A DNA stretch of 64,000 bases from the NCBI GenBank assembly GCA_035685165.1, contig DASRBI010000009.1, positions 124,001 to 188,000 on the forward strand, in the 5' to 3' direction. Position numbers and translations under genes: made by a program. This DNA comes from DATFDN01 sp035685165 (GTDB taxonomy: Bacteria > Pseudomonadota > Alphaproteobacteria > Acetobacterales > Acetobacteraceae). Each line of letters begins with the position of its first letter. Positions within the stretch are counted from its first letter, which is position 1. Below are positions 53,783 through 62,679 of the stretch, piece by piece. Below the pieces are notes generated by a model. That model worked only from the letters and a program-made list of their open reading frames with translations, did no database searches and had not been told where the DNA came from.

Positions 53783-55197
53783 GCCCCGGCGGCGGCGAAG
53801 GCGGCGAGCGCTCGCGCACGCCCGGCGACGAGATCGACGAGCGGCGCGGGATAGGTGCGACCGAGCACGACGCCGCCTGCCTGCAGCGCGAGCGGTGGCG
53901 CCTCCCAGGGCGCGTGGAGCGCGGGCGCGGCAAGGCCGGAAAGCTCCGGCACGAAGCGACGGATATAGGCGCCCTCCGGGTCGAACTTCCGCGCCTGCAG
54001 CACCGGGTTGAAGATGCGAAAGTAGGGCGCGGCGTCGGCGCCGCAGCCGGCGACCCACTGCCAGCTCGCGCTGTTATTGGCGAGGTCGGCGTCCACGAGC
54101 GTATCCCAGAACCATCGTTCGCCTTCTCGCCAGTCGATCAGCAGGTGCTTCACCAGGAACGAGGCGGCGATCATCCGCACCCGGTTGTGCATCCAGCCGG
54201 TTTCCCACAATTGGCGCATCCCTGCATCAACGATGGGGATGCCGGTGCGGCCCTGCTGCCATGCGCGCAAAGCCGCTGCATCGCGCCGCCATTGCATCCC
54301 GGCGAAGGCGGAGCGCAGCGGCCGCTCCGGCAAGGCCGGATTGTGCCACAACAGGTGGATGCTGAATTCGCGCCACAGCAACTCGCCCAGGAACTTCGCC
54401 GCGCCGGCGGTCGGCGTCGCGGCGGCGGCGTGCCAGACGGTTGCGGGTGAAATTTCACCCCAGCGCAGATGGGGCGACAGGCGCGAGGTGCCGTCGGCAT
54501 CGGGCCGGTCTCGCGCTGCCGCGTATCCGGCAAGCAGAGCTGCGAGGAACGCGTCGAGCCGCGCGCGCGCCGCCGCCTCACCCGGGACCCAGGCGGCGCG
54601 CAGGCCACCCGCCCAGTCCGGTTTGGCCGGGAGCAAGCCCCAGCCATCGAGCGCATCGGAGCGCGGCAGCATGGCGGGCGCGTCGAGACGCGCGGGTGCG
54701 GGCAGCGGCGGCGGCGGGCCGCCCGCCGCGTGGCAGGCGCGGGCGAAGGCGGAGTAGACCTGGAACGGAGCGGCGGATTTTGTGGTGAGCCGATCCTGGT
54801 CGAACAGCATCGCCGTACGGTGGCGCACGAGCCGGACGCCAGCCTCCCGGAGCGCCCGCGCGACCCGCTTCTCCTGCGAGCGCGCCCAGGGCTCGGGCAT
54901 CTCCCCTGCATGGACTTCGGCAGCTCCAGCCGTGACGGCGATCTCGGCGAGATGCGTTTCGGCCGGGCCACGCCGGAGAATGAGCGGCGCCCCAAGCCGC
55001 GCGAGCGCGCCGGTGAGCGCGGTCAGGCTGTGATGCAGCCACCAGCGCGACGCCCCGCCCGGCGCCCACGCCCCCGCGGCGGCTTCGTCGAGCACAAAGA
55101 CCGGCAGCACGGAGCCATGCGCAGCCGCCGCAGCGAGCGCGGCATGATCCTCGGTGCGGAGGTCGTTGCGGAACCAGACGAGGGCGGGGGCGGCCAT
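53779..55197 (-). CDS. phrB: Deoxyribodipyrimidine photolyase
   Basis: 472 residues. N-terminal antenna domain starts APALVWFRNDLRTEDHAAL. The FAD domain has LSPHLRWGEISPATVWHA, LLWREFSIHLLWHNP, TGIPIVDAGMRQLWETGWMHNRVRM and DADLANNSASWQWVAGCG, and ends PYFRIFNPVLQARKFDPEGAYIRR. It repairs cyclobutane dimers with blue light. The last residues overlap the phosphatase start. Confidence 0.94.
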   Translation of the reverse strand: MAAPALVWFRNDLRTEDHAALAAAAAHGSVLPVFVLDEAAAGAWAPGGASRWWLHHSLTALTGALARLGAPLILRRGPAETHLAEIAVTAGAAEVHAGEMPEPWARSQEKRVARALREAGVRLVRHRTAMLFDQDRLTTKSAAPFQVYSAFARACHAAGGPPPPLPAPARLDAPAMLPRSDALDGWGLLPAKPDWAGGLRAAWVPGEAAARARLDAFLAALLAGYAAARDRPDADGTSRLSPHLRWGEISPATVWHAAAATPTAGAAKFLGELLWREFSIHLLWHNPALPERPLRSAFAGMQWRRDAAALRAWQQGRTGIPIVDAGMRQLWETGWMHNRVRMIAASFLVKHLLIDWREGERWFWDTLVDADLANNSASWQWVAGCGADAAPYFRIFNPVLQARKFDPEGAYIRRFVPELSGLAAPALHAPWEAPPLALQAGGVVLGRTYPAPLVDLVAGRARALAAFAAAGA

Positions 55198-55529
55198 CCG
55201 GCCGAAATCGGCTATCGCGCGCGGTTGGCAAGTCCCGCCCCGTCGCGCGCCGGGCGGGACAGATGGTCTGAATGCCGAACGCCGCTAAAGTCGCGCGATG
55301 CTAAGCCGCCGCCGCCGCGGGGCCGAACATTGGCGGGAACTGCAATCGACCTCTGCCGGGGCCGCCGGCCGGCTAACGATGCAGATCGCCGGCACTCACG
55401 TCCCGTTCGTCGGCGGGTCCGGGGCGCGACAGACGGCCGCAGCGGTGGGCGAGCTCGCGGCGCGGCGGGCGCAAAGGGAGGCGCAGATCGCCACCATTTT
55501 TGGCGCCCGCCCGAGCCGGGTCGCCGCGC
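55198..55529. other. Intergenic region, 332 bp
   Basis: Lies between two minus-strand genes. A plus-strand frame at 55298-55591 runs into the porin gene and has no family feature; I do not call it. The region should hold the photolyase promoter; I see no confident -35/-10 pair. Confidence 0.3.
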
Positions 55530-56918
55530 TCAGAACCCGAGCACCATGTCGGCGGCGACGGTCACTTGGTTATTGCTGGTGCCGCTATTGAACGGCGCCG
55601 GGCCGTAGGCGTGATCCCAGCGGATTTCCGGGCGGAACAGCAGGTTGGCGACCGGCGCCGGCATCGTCGGCTTGAACGTCAAGCCGGCGGTAAGCTCGGT
55701 ATAGGTGTTGGCGCCGTAGCTCACCACGCCGACCGCAGGCTTGCCGCCAAGCGCATTGATCGCGGCGAGCGAAGAGGTGTAGCCGGCCACGAAGAACCCG
55801 TTATCGTCGCGGAACACCTCGGCCCGCCCGTTCAAGGTCAGCTTGTCGGTGAGCGCGTATGAGGCATAGCCGGCGATGCCGAACCCGTTGGCGGGAGAGC
55901 CCTTCACGCCATAGGCATCGCGCGCCCAGTTCAGCTCGGTGGTCAGGGTCAGCTTGTCGGATGCCTTGTAGGTGATCACGGCGTCATTGTACGCGCGCAT
56001 GTACCCGTCCGCGCCCGGCACGACCGAAGAAGGATTCTCAGGGCCGATATGCGTCAGCGCCAGGATCGTCAGATTGCCGCCCATCAGCGTAAGGTTGAAG
56101 CCGCCGAGCGCGGCGGGGGCTGAGTTGTTGTCGCCGTTGCCGATGGTAGTGTTGGTACCTGAGTCGCCGCCCGCGTAAATGTCGAGCACGTCGCTGACGT
56201 GCGCCACTGCATAGCCGCCGGTATGGGTGAACGGCAAGCCGAAGTTAAAAATGTAACTGTGCGTGTAAAACGGGTTGGTGGAGGGATCGATGGTCTCGTA
56301 GCCGAGCGGCGTCGGGTACTGACCGAGTTTGAGGTCGATGCCGCCCTGCGTGATATAGGGCAGGTGCATCTGCACGTTCGCTGTAAGCAGCGTAAGCTGG
56401 TAATAGGTGGAGGTGAGATAGTTGAACTCGCCCAGATAATGCGTGTAGCGCCCGTCGGTCCCGTACAGCACCTGCACGTCGAAGCCGATGTCGATCGTCT
56501 TTGATTTCGGATCGATTGGGTGCTGCGCCGTCAGCAGGAGCTGGTTCATCACCGGATCGTTCGCGCGGTCCGTGAACAGATGCCCGAAATTGATGCCGTC
56601 GGAAGGTCCGGCCGGGTTGAAGGTGACGCCCGCGTCGATCTGCGCGTTGAGTTGGATGCCGTAGACGGTCAGCGGCGTCGGCCCGCTCGGGGCGGATGGC
56701 GCCGCGGCGGTCGGTGCCGGGGTGGTCCCCGGGGCCGCCGGGGTGCTGGGCGCGGCCTGTGTTGCCGACGCGGCCGGGGCGGTGGTTGCGGCCGGCGCAG
56801 ATGCGGTGGCGGGAGCCGGAGGCGCCGTCTGCGCGAACGCCGGGGCGGCGGCCAGGCTGGCCGTCAGAAGCGCGGCCAGGGAAAGAGGCTTACCGAACAT
56901 TTTCTTCTTGTTCCCCAT
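55530..56918 (-). CDS. Outer-membrane beta-barrel porin (BBP2/OmpL-like)
   Basis: 462 residues. Signal peptide (LSLAALLTASLAAAPAFA), then a ~50-residue Ala/Pro/Thr linker, then alternating beta-strands: PLTVYGIQLNAQIDAGVTFN, LKLGQYPTPLGYETIDPS, FNFGLPFTHTGGYAVAHVSD, and a C-terminal strand VTVAADMVLGF ending in Phe. This is the putative beta-barrel porin-2 family, often found near amtB. The start is MGNKKKMFG at 56918; the second Met is also possible. It lies just after the amtB terminator and may provide outer-membrane entry for ammonium or amines (inference). Confidence 0.8.
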   Translation of the reverse strand: MGNKKKMFGKPLSLAALLTASLAAAPAFAQTAPPAPATASAPAATTAPAASATQAAPSTPAAPGTTPAPTAAAPSAPSGPTPLTVYGIQLNAQIDAGVTFNPAGPSDGINFGHLFTDRANDPVMNQLLLTAQHPIDPKSKTIDIGFDVQVLYGTDGRYTHYLGEFNYLTSTYYQLTLLTANVQMHLPYITQGGIDLKLGQYPTPLGYETIDPSTNPFYTHSYIFNFGLPFTHTGGYAVAHVSDVLDIYAGGDSGTNTTIGNGDNNSAPAALGGFNLTLMGGNLTILALTHIGPENPSSVVPGADGYMRAYNDAVITYKASDKLTLTTELNWARDAYGVKGSPANGFGIAGYASYALTDKLTLNGRAEVFRDDNGFFVAGYTSSLAAINALGGKPAVGVVSYGANTYTELTAGLTFKPTMPAPVANLLFRPEIRWDHAYGPAPFNSGTSNNQVTVAADMVLGF

Positions 56919-56922
56919 GACG

Positions 56923-56952
56923 AAAAGAGGGGCGCCCGCATGGGCACCCCTC
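56923..56952 (-). terminator. Rho-independent terminator after amtB
   Basis: On the minus strand GAGGGGTGCCC-ATGC-GGGCGCCCCTC is followed by TTTT. The stem is eleven pairs with one G-C/T mismatch. It begins five bases after the amtB stop and lies before the porin start, so porin expression needs read-through or its own promoter. Confidence 0.85.
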
Positions 56953-56956
56953 GGCC

Positions 56957-58312
56957 TCACTGGAAAATCTGTTCGCCGTGCAGGACGAGATCGAGGCCCT
57001 CGCGTTCGGCTTCCTCGTCGACTCGTAGGCCGACAAGCGCCTTGGTCACCATCAGGATGATCAAGGTCATCACGCCGCTATAGACCAGCGTCGAAACCAC
57101 TGCGATCACCTGCGCCTCGAACTGCGGTAGGCCGCCGATATTGACGCCTTGGGGGGCCTGCGCGGTGGCGGTGAAGGGGCCAAAGGCGAACACGCCGGTC
57201 AGCAGCGCGCCGATAATGCCGCCGACGCCGTGCACCCCGAACGCATCGAGGCTGTCGTCGTAGCCGAGCGCGTGCTTGAGGCTGGTCGCGGCCCAGAAGC
57301 AGCCGACGCCGGCGACGATGCCGATCAGGAGCGCCGGTCCCGGCAGCACGAAGCCCGAGGCCGGGGTGATGGCGACCAAGCCGGCAACGGCGCCCGAGGC
57401 GACGCCGAGCACGGAGGGTTTTCCCTTCGCGGCCCATTCGGCGAACATCCACGCAAGCGCCGCCGCGGCGGTGGCGATCTGTGTCGCGGTCATCGCCATG
57501 CCGGCACGGCCGTTCGCCGCCACCGCCGAACCGGCGTTGAAGCCGAACCAGCCGACCCAGAGAAGCGAAGCGCCGATCAGCGCGAACGAGACGTTATACG
57601 GCGCCATGTTGTCGTGGCCGTAGCCGACGCGCTTGCCGAGCACGAGCGCGCACATCAGCCCGGCGATGCCGGCGTTGATATGCACCACGGTGCCACCGGC
57701 GAAATCCGCGGCACCCGGTAGGCCGAACACGCCGGCGCCGAGCCAGCCGGTCGCGCTCCACACCCAGTGCGCGATCGGCGCGTACACCAGGATCGACCAG
57801 AGCGTCATAAAGATCAGCAGCGCGCTGAACTTCATGCGGTCCGCGAACGCCCCGGTGATCAGCGCCGGCGTGATGATCGCGAACGTCATCTGGAACATCA
57901 TGTACACGGATTCGGGGATCGTGGTCTGCGTCGCTCCGTCGACGCCCGCGCCCAAAGTGAATGGCTTGTCCCAGGTCGCGCCGAAGCCTTGCAGGAAAAA
58001 GCGTGACATGTCGCCGAAATAGGGTGTGCCGTTGGTGAAGGCGATGCTGTAGCCGATCACCATCCAAGCTATCGTCACCAGGCAGCACACGGTGAAGGAC
58101 TGCATCATGGTGGCGAGCATGGTCTTGCGGCGCACCATGCCGCCGTAGAACATCGCCAGCCCCGGAATCGTCATCATCAGCACGAGCGCGGTGCTCGCCA
58201 GCATCCAGGCGGTATCGCCGGAATCCATCTTCGGCGCCGGCGCATCGGCCAGCGCCGGGGTGGCAATCAGCGCGAGCGGACCGGCCGCCCATGCGAGCTT
58301 CGATAGCTTCAT
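56957..58312 (-). CDS. amtB: Ammonium transporter AmtB
   Basis: 451 residues. A signal-peptide-like start (LAWAAGPLALIATPALA) precedes eleven membrane segments. Family markers: MTIPGLAMFYGGMVRRKTML, a GGTVVHINAGIAGLMCALVLG helix with the first pore His, and FGVHGVGGIIGALLTGVFA with the second. It imports ammonium. glnK lies 25 bases upstream; the pair is nitrogen-regulated in other species, with GlnK blocking AmtB. Confidence 0.95.
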   Translation of the reverse strand: MKLSKLAWAAGPLALIATPALADAPAPKMDSGDTAWMLASTALVLMMTIPGLAMFYGGMVRRKTMLATMMQSFTVCCLVTIAWMVIGYSIAFTNGTPYFGDMSRFFLQGFGATWDKPFTLGAGVDGATQTTIPESVYMMFQMTFAIITPALITGAFADRMKFSALLIFMTLWSILVYAPIAHWVWSATGWLGAGVFGLPGAADFAGGTVVHINAGIAGLMCALVLGKRVGYGHDNMAPYNVSFALIGASLLWVGWFGFNAGSAVAANGRAGMAMTATQIATAAAALAWMFAEWAAKGKPSVLGVASGAVAGLVAITPASGFVLPGPALLIGIVAGVGCFWAATSLKHALGYDDSLDAFGVHGVGGIIGALLTGVFAFGPFTATAQAPQGVNIGGLPQFEAQVIAVVSTLVYSGVMTLIILMVTKALVGLRVDEEAEREGLDLVLHGEQIFQ

Positions 58313-58337
58313 TTTTCCCTTTTCCCGAGAATTGAAA

Positions 58338-58676
58338 TCAGAGCGCGGCAAGGTCGAGTTCGCCTGTGCGGATACGCACCGCGCGCTCAATATCCATAAC
58401 GAAAATCTTGCCGTCGCCGATCTTGCCCGTTTGCGCCGAGCGCATGATCGCCTCGACCACTTGGTCCGCGATGTCCGACGAGACCGCGACCTCGATCTTG
58501 AGCTTGGGCAGGAAGCTCACATGATATTCCGCCCCACGGTAAATCTCGGTCTGTCCCTTTTGCCGCCCGAACCCCTTCACCTCGGAGACGGTGAGTCCCT
58601 GAACGCCGAGTGGCGTCAAAGCCTCGCGCACCTCGTCGAGCTTGAAGGGCTTGATCACCGCCATGATGAGTTTCAC
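58338..58676 (-). CDS. glnK: PII nitrogen regulatory protein GlnK
   Basis: 112 residues from GTG at 58676. PII fold: KPFKLDEVREALTPLGVQGLTV, the T-loop TEIYRGAEYHVSFLPK with Tyr51 for uridylylation, and GKIGDGKIFVMDIERAVRIRTGE. It gates AmtB and other targets by sensing 2-oxoglutarate and ATP/ADP. First gene of glnK-amtB. A start at the internal ATG (fifth codon) would shorten the first strand. Confidence 0.94.
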   Translation of the reverse strand: MKLIMAVIKPFKLDEVREALTPLGVQGLTVSEVKGFGRQKGQTEIYRGAEYHVSFLPKLKIEVAVSSDIADQVVEAIMRSAQTGKIGDGKIFVMDIERAVRIRTGELDLAAL

Positions 58677-58862
58677 GAGGCTGCCCCACGCTAATCGCTG
58701 CGCCCGCCCCAGCGGCGGGTTCGCAGGGCGTGTTTCAATCCGCGTGCCAGTGTCGGGAGCCGGCCGAGAAGCCGGGTTTGCGGGGATTCGCGCTGATGTT
58801 GGCTAGTTTTTGGGCAGCCCCTGGGCAGCGCTTGACCAAGCGCAGACCGCCCGAGGGCCGAC

Positions 58863-59918
58863 TCAGCCGCTCTGTTCGCGGGCGAGCAGCGCCTGCTTGC
58901 GCGCGATCCCCCACCGATAGCCGGTGAGATCGCCGTCCTTGCCGATCACGCGGTGACAGGGCACGGCGAGCGCCACCGGATTCTCGGCACATGACCGCGC
59001 GGCGGCACGCACCGCGCGCGGATTGCCGATCGCGGCAGCGAGCTCGGCATAGGTCCGCGTCTCGCCCGGCGAGATGGCGCGCAGCGCCTGCCACACGCGC
59101 ATCTGAAAAGCGGTGCCGCGTAGATCGAGCGGCAGGTCGAGCGCCGCGCGCGGCTCCTCGATGAAAGCGAGCACCGCACGGACAGTGTCGGCCAGTCCCG
59201 GATCGTCGCGCTTGAGCGCGGCGCGCGGAAAGCGGCGGCGCAGCGCGCCTTCGAGTGCTTCGTCCGGCTCACCGAAGCCGATGAAGCACACGCCCTTATC
59301 GGTCGCCGCGACCAGCAGCCGCCCGAACGGAGAATCCGCAAGCGCGGTGCGGATCGCCTCGCCCGCGCCGCCGCGCCGTGCCGCGCCCGGCGTCATGCCG
59401 AGCAAGGCGCCGCTCCGCTCATAGACGCGGCTCTCCGAGCCGAAGCCGGCGCCGGCGACCGCATCGGCCACGCGCTCGCCCGCTTGCAGATGCGCGTGCA
59501 GCCGCCGCGCCCGTACGCCTTCGGCATAGCTGCGTGGGGTGAGCCCGGTATGCGCCTTGAACATGCGGAGGAAGTGGAAGGCCGAGTAGCCGGCGCGCTT
59601 GGCGAGCGCGTCGAGCGCGGGCGGCTCGTCGGCGGCCTCGATGAAGGCGCAGGCGTCGCGCACCACGGCGTGCGCGATCTGCGCGCGCTCCCCCTTGGGA
59701 TCGCAGCGGCGGCAGGCACGCAGCCCGGCCGCCTCGGCCTCGGCGGCGGAGCCGAAGAAGACGACGTTGCGCCTGAGCGGCGGGCGCGAGGGGCAGCCGA
59801 ACCGGCAATACACCCCCATCGAGGTGACGCCATAGAAGAGGCCGGGGAGTGAGCGGCGCCCGAGCACCGCCTCCCACAGCTCGGTTTCGGAATGGGTGCG
59901 TTGGGCCATGCTTGTCAT
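58863..59918 (-). CDS. ada: Bifunctional Ada protein: methyl-DNA repair and AraC-type regulator
   Basis: 351 residues. With the ATG at 59918 the zinc/phosphotriester cysteines fall at 38, 42, 69 and 72 and the O6-methylguanine acceptor (AVPCHRV) at 321, the same numbers as E. coli Ada, which supports this start over 59909 or 59987. The N-terminal module is GVYCRFGCPSRPPLRRN and ACRRCDP. The AraC HTH has YSAFHFLRMFKAHTGLTPRSY. The C-terminal domain removes methyl from guanine. It likely activates its own transcription after alkylation. Confidence 0.94.
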   Translation of the reverse strand: MTSMAQRTHSETELWEAVLGRRSLPGLFYGVTSMGVYCRFGCPSRPPLRRNVVFFGSAAEAEAAGLRACRRCDPKGERAQIAHAVVRDACAFIEAADEPPALDALAKRAGYSAFHFLRMFKAHTGLTPRSYAEGVRARRLHAHLQAGERVADAVAGAGFGSESRVYERSGALLGMTPGAARRGGAGEAIRTALADSPFGRLLVAATDKGVCFIGFGEPDEALEGALRRRFPRAALKRDDPGLADTVRAVLAFIEEPRAALDLPLDLRGTAFQMRVWQALRAISPGETRTYAELAAAIGNPRAVRAAARSCAENPVALAVPCHRVIGKDGDLTGYRWGIARKQALLAREQSG

Positions 59919-60025
59919 GCAGGCAATCTGGCGCGCGGGAGTGACCGCCACCATCCGCCCCTTGCGCTCACACGCCGCGGTTGCCAACCCGGCCCGGCCC
60001 GGCTAAGAGCCGCCACCCACGGAAC

Positions 60026-60100
<75 letters not shown>

Positions 60101-60129
60101 GATTTGGTCAGGGAAATCAGAAGTTTGAG

Positions 60130-60152
60130 GCGGTCCTTCGGGGCCGCTTTTT
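60130..60152 (+). terminator. Terminator after tRNA-Gly
   Basis: GCGGTCC-TTCG-GGGCCGC (with a G-U pair) is followed by TTTTT, thirty bases beyond the tRNA. A UUCG loop and a T-run make it a clear Rho-independent terminator. Just beyond, a larger palindrome centred on GGCCCTAGGGCC (about 60154-60186) is visible. Confidence 0.8.
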
Positions 60153-60386
60153 GCTTCCCCGGCCCTAGGGCCGGTGTCGGGGAAGCGCTGGGGAAGCAAC
60201 CGGGATCATGCCCCCGGATGCGCCGGGTGGCGTTTGGCATTGGCAATACGGTCGTCTCGCGCGGATAGGCGCAGCCGCCAGGTTCTGTCTTGAATATGGC
60301 CCAGCCACGCGGACGCGTAGCACTGCGCGTCGCTGATCCCCTGGGGGCCGCAATGCCGGCGAGCTTGGGCCGCTTAGCCATCACCT

Positions 60387-60790
60387 CTACAGGTTCCCTG
60401 CCGCCATGCGCACTGGCAGCACCAGCCGAAGCGAGTCGGGCAACCTTACGAGCCCATGGGCCGCGTAGAAGCCAGCCGCAGCCTCGCCCAGCGCGTCTAC
60501 CACGACCATGGAGGAGGCGACCGTGCCGGCGCTGTCGAACGCGCGCCGCAACGCGTCCGCGAGCAATACGGCCCCCAGCCGCCGTCCCTGACGTTTCCTC
60601 GCGACTGCCAGGCGACCGATCAGCGTCGCGCTCACCAGAGGCTACCGTGGGACGTGCTTGCGCACCGCCTCTGGCACATCACCCTGACAGATCGCCATGG
60701 CGCAAAGCGTGTAGTAGCCCAGCACCTGGGTAGGCTCGCTGACCTCACTTTAGGTGCTCGCGACCAGGAGCGCCTGGGAATTAGACACAA
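60387..60790 (-). pseudogene. Decayed GNAT acetyltransferase toxin (TacT/AtaT-like)
   Basis: Reading the minus strand gives EPTQVLGYYTLCAMAICQGD and VPEAVRKHVPR, a stop (TAG), then PLVSATLIGRLAVARKRQG with RRLGAVLLADALRRAFDSA and AAAGFYAAHGLVRLPDS. This matches a GNAT toxin with the acetyl-CoA loop R-K-R-Q-G-R-R-L-G, broken by one stop before the loop and another (TAA) further upstream after QALLVAST. An intact GTG-start piece covers 60387-60635 but lacks the N-terminal half. No antitoxin is recognisable upstream. Confidence 0.65.
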
Positions 60791-61106
60791 GGTTCACGAC
60801 TCACTCAGCTTGCACAAAGTTGAGCGACGGCTTTCGCCGTGGGCGCAGCGTAACATCCAACTTTGGACAAAACCGGGGCGAGGACTGGCGGGCTATGGCA
60901 AGACTGTTTGACGGCGATCCGTCAAGCCCGCGCCGCTTGGCTGGCTCGGCCTCATTGCTTGGGCCGTATCGAAGTGAACAGGCTTATCCTTGAATTGCGG
61001 ACCTTGCTTATTCAAGGCCGCTGCAATGTCGGTATTGCAAAGCCGCGAAGGCTTGGGCCCGAACTCGTGACTGCCCCGGGCTCGTCGTCGCACGAAAGCT
61101 GCGAAA

Positions 61107-61508
61107 TTAGTGGCCAAAGGGGTTCGCGATGCGGAGACGGTTCTCAATGACCAGACCGTCCGGCATGTCTTCCGACCAGAGGGTGTCGCAATCGGCCAGA
61201 AGCGCTGACGCCGTGATCATCGCGTCGTAGATCGAGAGACCATACCGCTCGGCGATCGCCAATCCCAAATCATGCACGTCCGCCGCTATCGGCTCGACCG
61301 GCAGCAAAGCGCGCACCGTCGAGAGAAAGGCGTGCGTCTCGGGCCAGGAAAGCCCCATCTTCCGCCGCGCCACATTGGCGAGCTCGTTCAGCACCTGCAC
61401 GCTGATCGTTCCGCCCGCGGCGGCGATCCGCTCGGCGCGGTCGGCCTTCGCGGGATCGCCGGAGGCGAGATAGACGAGGACGTTCGTGTCGATGAAGCTA
61501 CCGGGCAT
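61107..61508 (-). CDS. PIN-domain toxin (VapC-like ribonuclease)
   Basis: 133 residues. PIN core: FIDTNVLVYLAS with the first Asp, ISVQVLNELANVARRK with Glu, a LSIYDAMITASALLADCDTLWSEDM segment with two more acidic residues, and an LRIANPF end. VapC proteins cut tRNA or rRNA. The start overlaps the AbrB-type antitoxin stop by 11 bases, the usual coupling. All four acidic positions seem present, so the toxin looks intact. Confidence 0.88.
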   Translation of the reverse strand: MPGSFIDTNVLVYLASGDPAKADRAERIAAAGGTISVQVLNELANVARRKMGLSWPETHAFLSTVRALLPVEPIAADVHDLGLAIAERYGLSIYDAMITASALLADCDTLWSEDMPDGLVIENRLRIANPFGH

Positions 61509-61728
61509 TCGCCTCGTCCCGGTCGAACTTCCAGTCGGCGGGGAGGCGCCCGCGAAAAGCGCGCAGGCGTTTGAGGAGGTCCTCCGGACCCGGCTTGCGC
61601 GCGACCTCGAAGGCCCGGGGATCGGCGACATGGATTTCGATCTCGTCGCCTTCCTTCAGCTCCAAGGCGTCGACGACCGCCGCCGGCAGACGGACGGCCA
61701 GGCTGTTGCCCCACTTCGCGACCTGTAT
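61498..61728 (-). CDS. AbrB/MazE-type antitoxin with ATA at the expected start
   Basis: The frame reads (I)QVAKWGNSLAVRLPAAVV and then DALELKEGDEIEIHV, an AbrB swapped-hairpin DNA-binding domain, followed by a C-terminal toxin-binding tail (DLLKRLRAFRGRLPADW). A perfect AGGAG lies seven bases before an ATA, exactly where relatives start with MQVAKWGNS. No ATG, GTG or TTG occurs in frame near it. So either ATA is used as a rare start or the antitoxin is impaired. 76 codons. It ends inside the toxin gene. Confidence 0.7.
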   Translation of the reverse strand: MQVAKWGNSLAVRLPAAVVDALELKEGDEIEIHVADPRAFEVARKPGPEDLLKRLRAFRGRLPADWKFDRDEANAR

Positions 61729-61741
61729 GGCGATGCTCCTA

Positions 61742-61786
61742 GATATACATCTTTGGTATTGTATATCCTGGTCATAGGCGTATCAA
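61742..61786 (-). promoter_or_regulatory. Promoter and operator of the AbrB/PIN toxin-antitoxin operon
   Basis: On the minus strand, -35 TTGATA (61781-61786) and -10 TACAAT (61758-61763) are 17 bases apart. A perfect inverted repeat GATATACA-N10-TGTATATC (61742-61767) covers the -10. AbrB-type antitoxins bind such repeats to repress their own operon. The AGGAG ribosome site follows directly. Confidence 0.8.
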
Positions 61787-61939
61787 GACGAAGCCAAGGC
61801 TGGCCGCAGGCCATCATCGCCCGCGGATGACCGACGCGGATCCGCCGCCTCCGATGATACGCGGCCGCGTTTGCGCCTGGGAGCCGCCGGCTTCGCTTCG
61901 CTCTTGCTCTCACCGTCCAGCAGCTTGGCGATCGCTATC

Positions 61940-62194
61940 ATGCCCGCCGTCACCATCCGCAACCTGTCCGATGAAACGCACCGCGCCCTCAAGGTCCGGG
62001 CGGCGCAGCACAATCGCAGCACGGAAGCTGAGATGCGCGCCATCCTAGAAGCCGCCGCGCGGCCGGAAGGCCGGCTACGCCTTGGCTCTGCGCTCGCCGA
62101 AATGAGCCGGAACATCGGGCTGACAAACGCTGATGTAAATGCCCTTGAACAGGCACGCGACGCCCGGCCCGCCGAGCCGCTGCGCTTCGAATGA
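61940..62194 (+). CDS. FitA-like ribbon-helix-helix antitoxin
   Basis: 84 residues: VTIRNLSDETHRALKVRAAQ with the N-terminal beta-strand, NRSTEAEMRAILEAA as the second helix, and an acidic/Arg C-terminus (ALEQARDARPAEPLRFE) that would wrap the toxin. It overlaps the PIN toxin start by four bases (ATGA). The upstream 150 bases hold no gene I recognise. Confidence 0.88.
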   Translation: MPAVTIRNLSDETHRALKVRAAQHNRSTEAEMRAILEAAARPEGRLRLGSALAEMSRNIGLTNADVNALEQARDARPAEPLRFE

Positions 62195-62609
62195 TCCTGC
62201 TCGACACGAATGTCGTCTCCGAAGCGATGAAGCCCGAACCAGCACCAGCGGTTCGCGCCTGGCTCGACGCGCAGGCGCCGGCGACCCTCTACCTGTCCAG
62301 CGTCACCATCGCCGAGCTGATGGTCAGAGTCGGCGCGCTGCCCAAGGGCCGGCGGAAGGGCAAGCTGACCGCTGCGTTGGACGGCGTGCTGGAGCTATTC
62401 GCGGACCGTATCCATTCGACATCCGTGCCGCGCGCCGCTACGCCGAACTCGCCGTCAGAGCGCGCGCGGCCGGCAGCGGCTTCCGGACCCCCGACGGCTA
62501 TATCTCCGCGATCGCTGCCGCGCATGATTTCGCGGTCGCGTCTCGCGGCACGAGCGCGTTCAACGCCGCCGGCATGACCGTGATCGATCCGTGGACAACT
62601 GCCGTATGA
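62191..62609 (+). pseudogene. FitB-like PIN toxin with an internal frameshift
   Basis: The ATG frame encodes MILLDTNVVSEAMKPEPA to LTAALDGVLELFADRI, then near 62410 the family continues in another frame as HPFDIRAARRYAELA, TPDGYISAIAAAHDF and GMTVIDPW up to a stop at 62609. The third acidic residue (TPDGYI) is thus lost from the ATG-frame product. In addition the usual SRD of FitB reads SRGTSAF, so a fourth acidic site is also changed. The toxin is very probably inactive. Confidence 0.75.
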
Positions 62610-62679
62610 GCAACGGCCCTGAAGAGCACGAACACAGGTCAACGTCCCGAGCGGTCGCGCGAATGTCATACTGGCTACG

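Noticed and set aside
61783..61935. Minus-strand frame reading KLLDGESKSEAKPAAPRRKRG between the two TA loci
   Set aside because: A charged C-terminal-like tail without start or domain; could be a relic but cannot be assigned.
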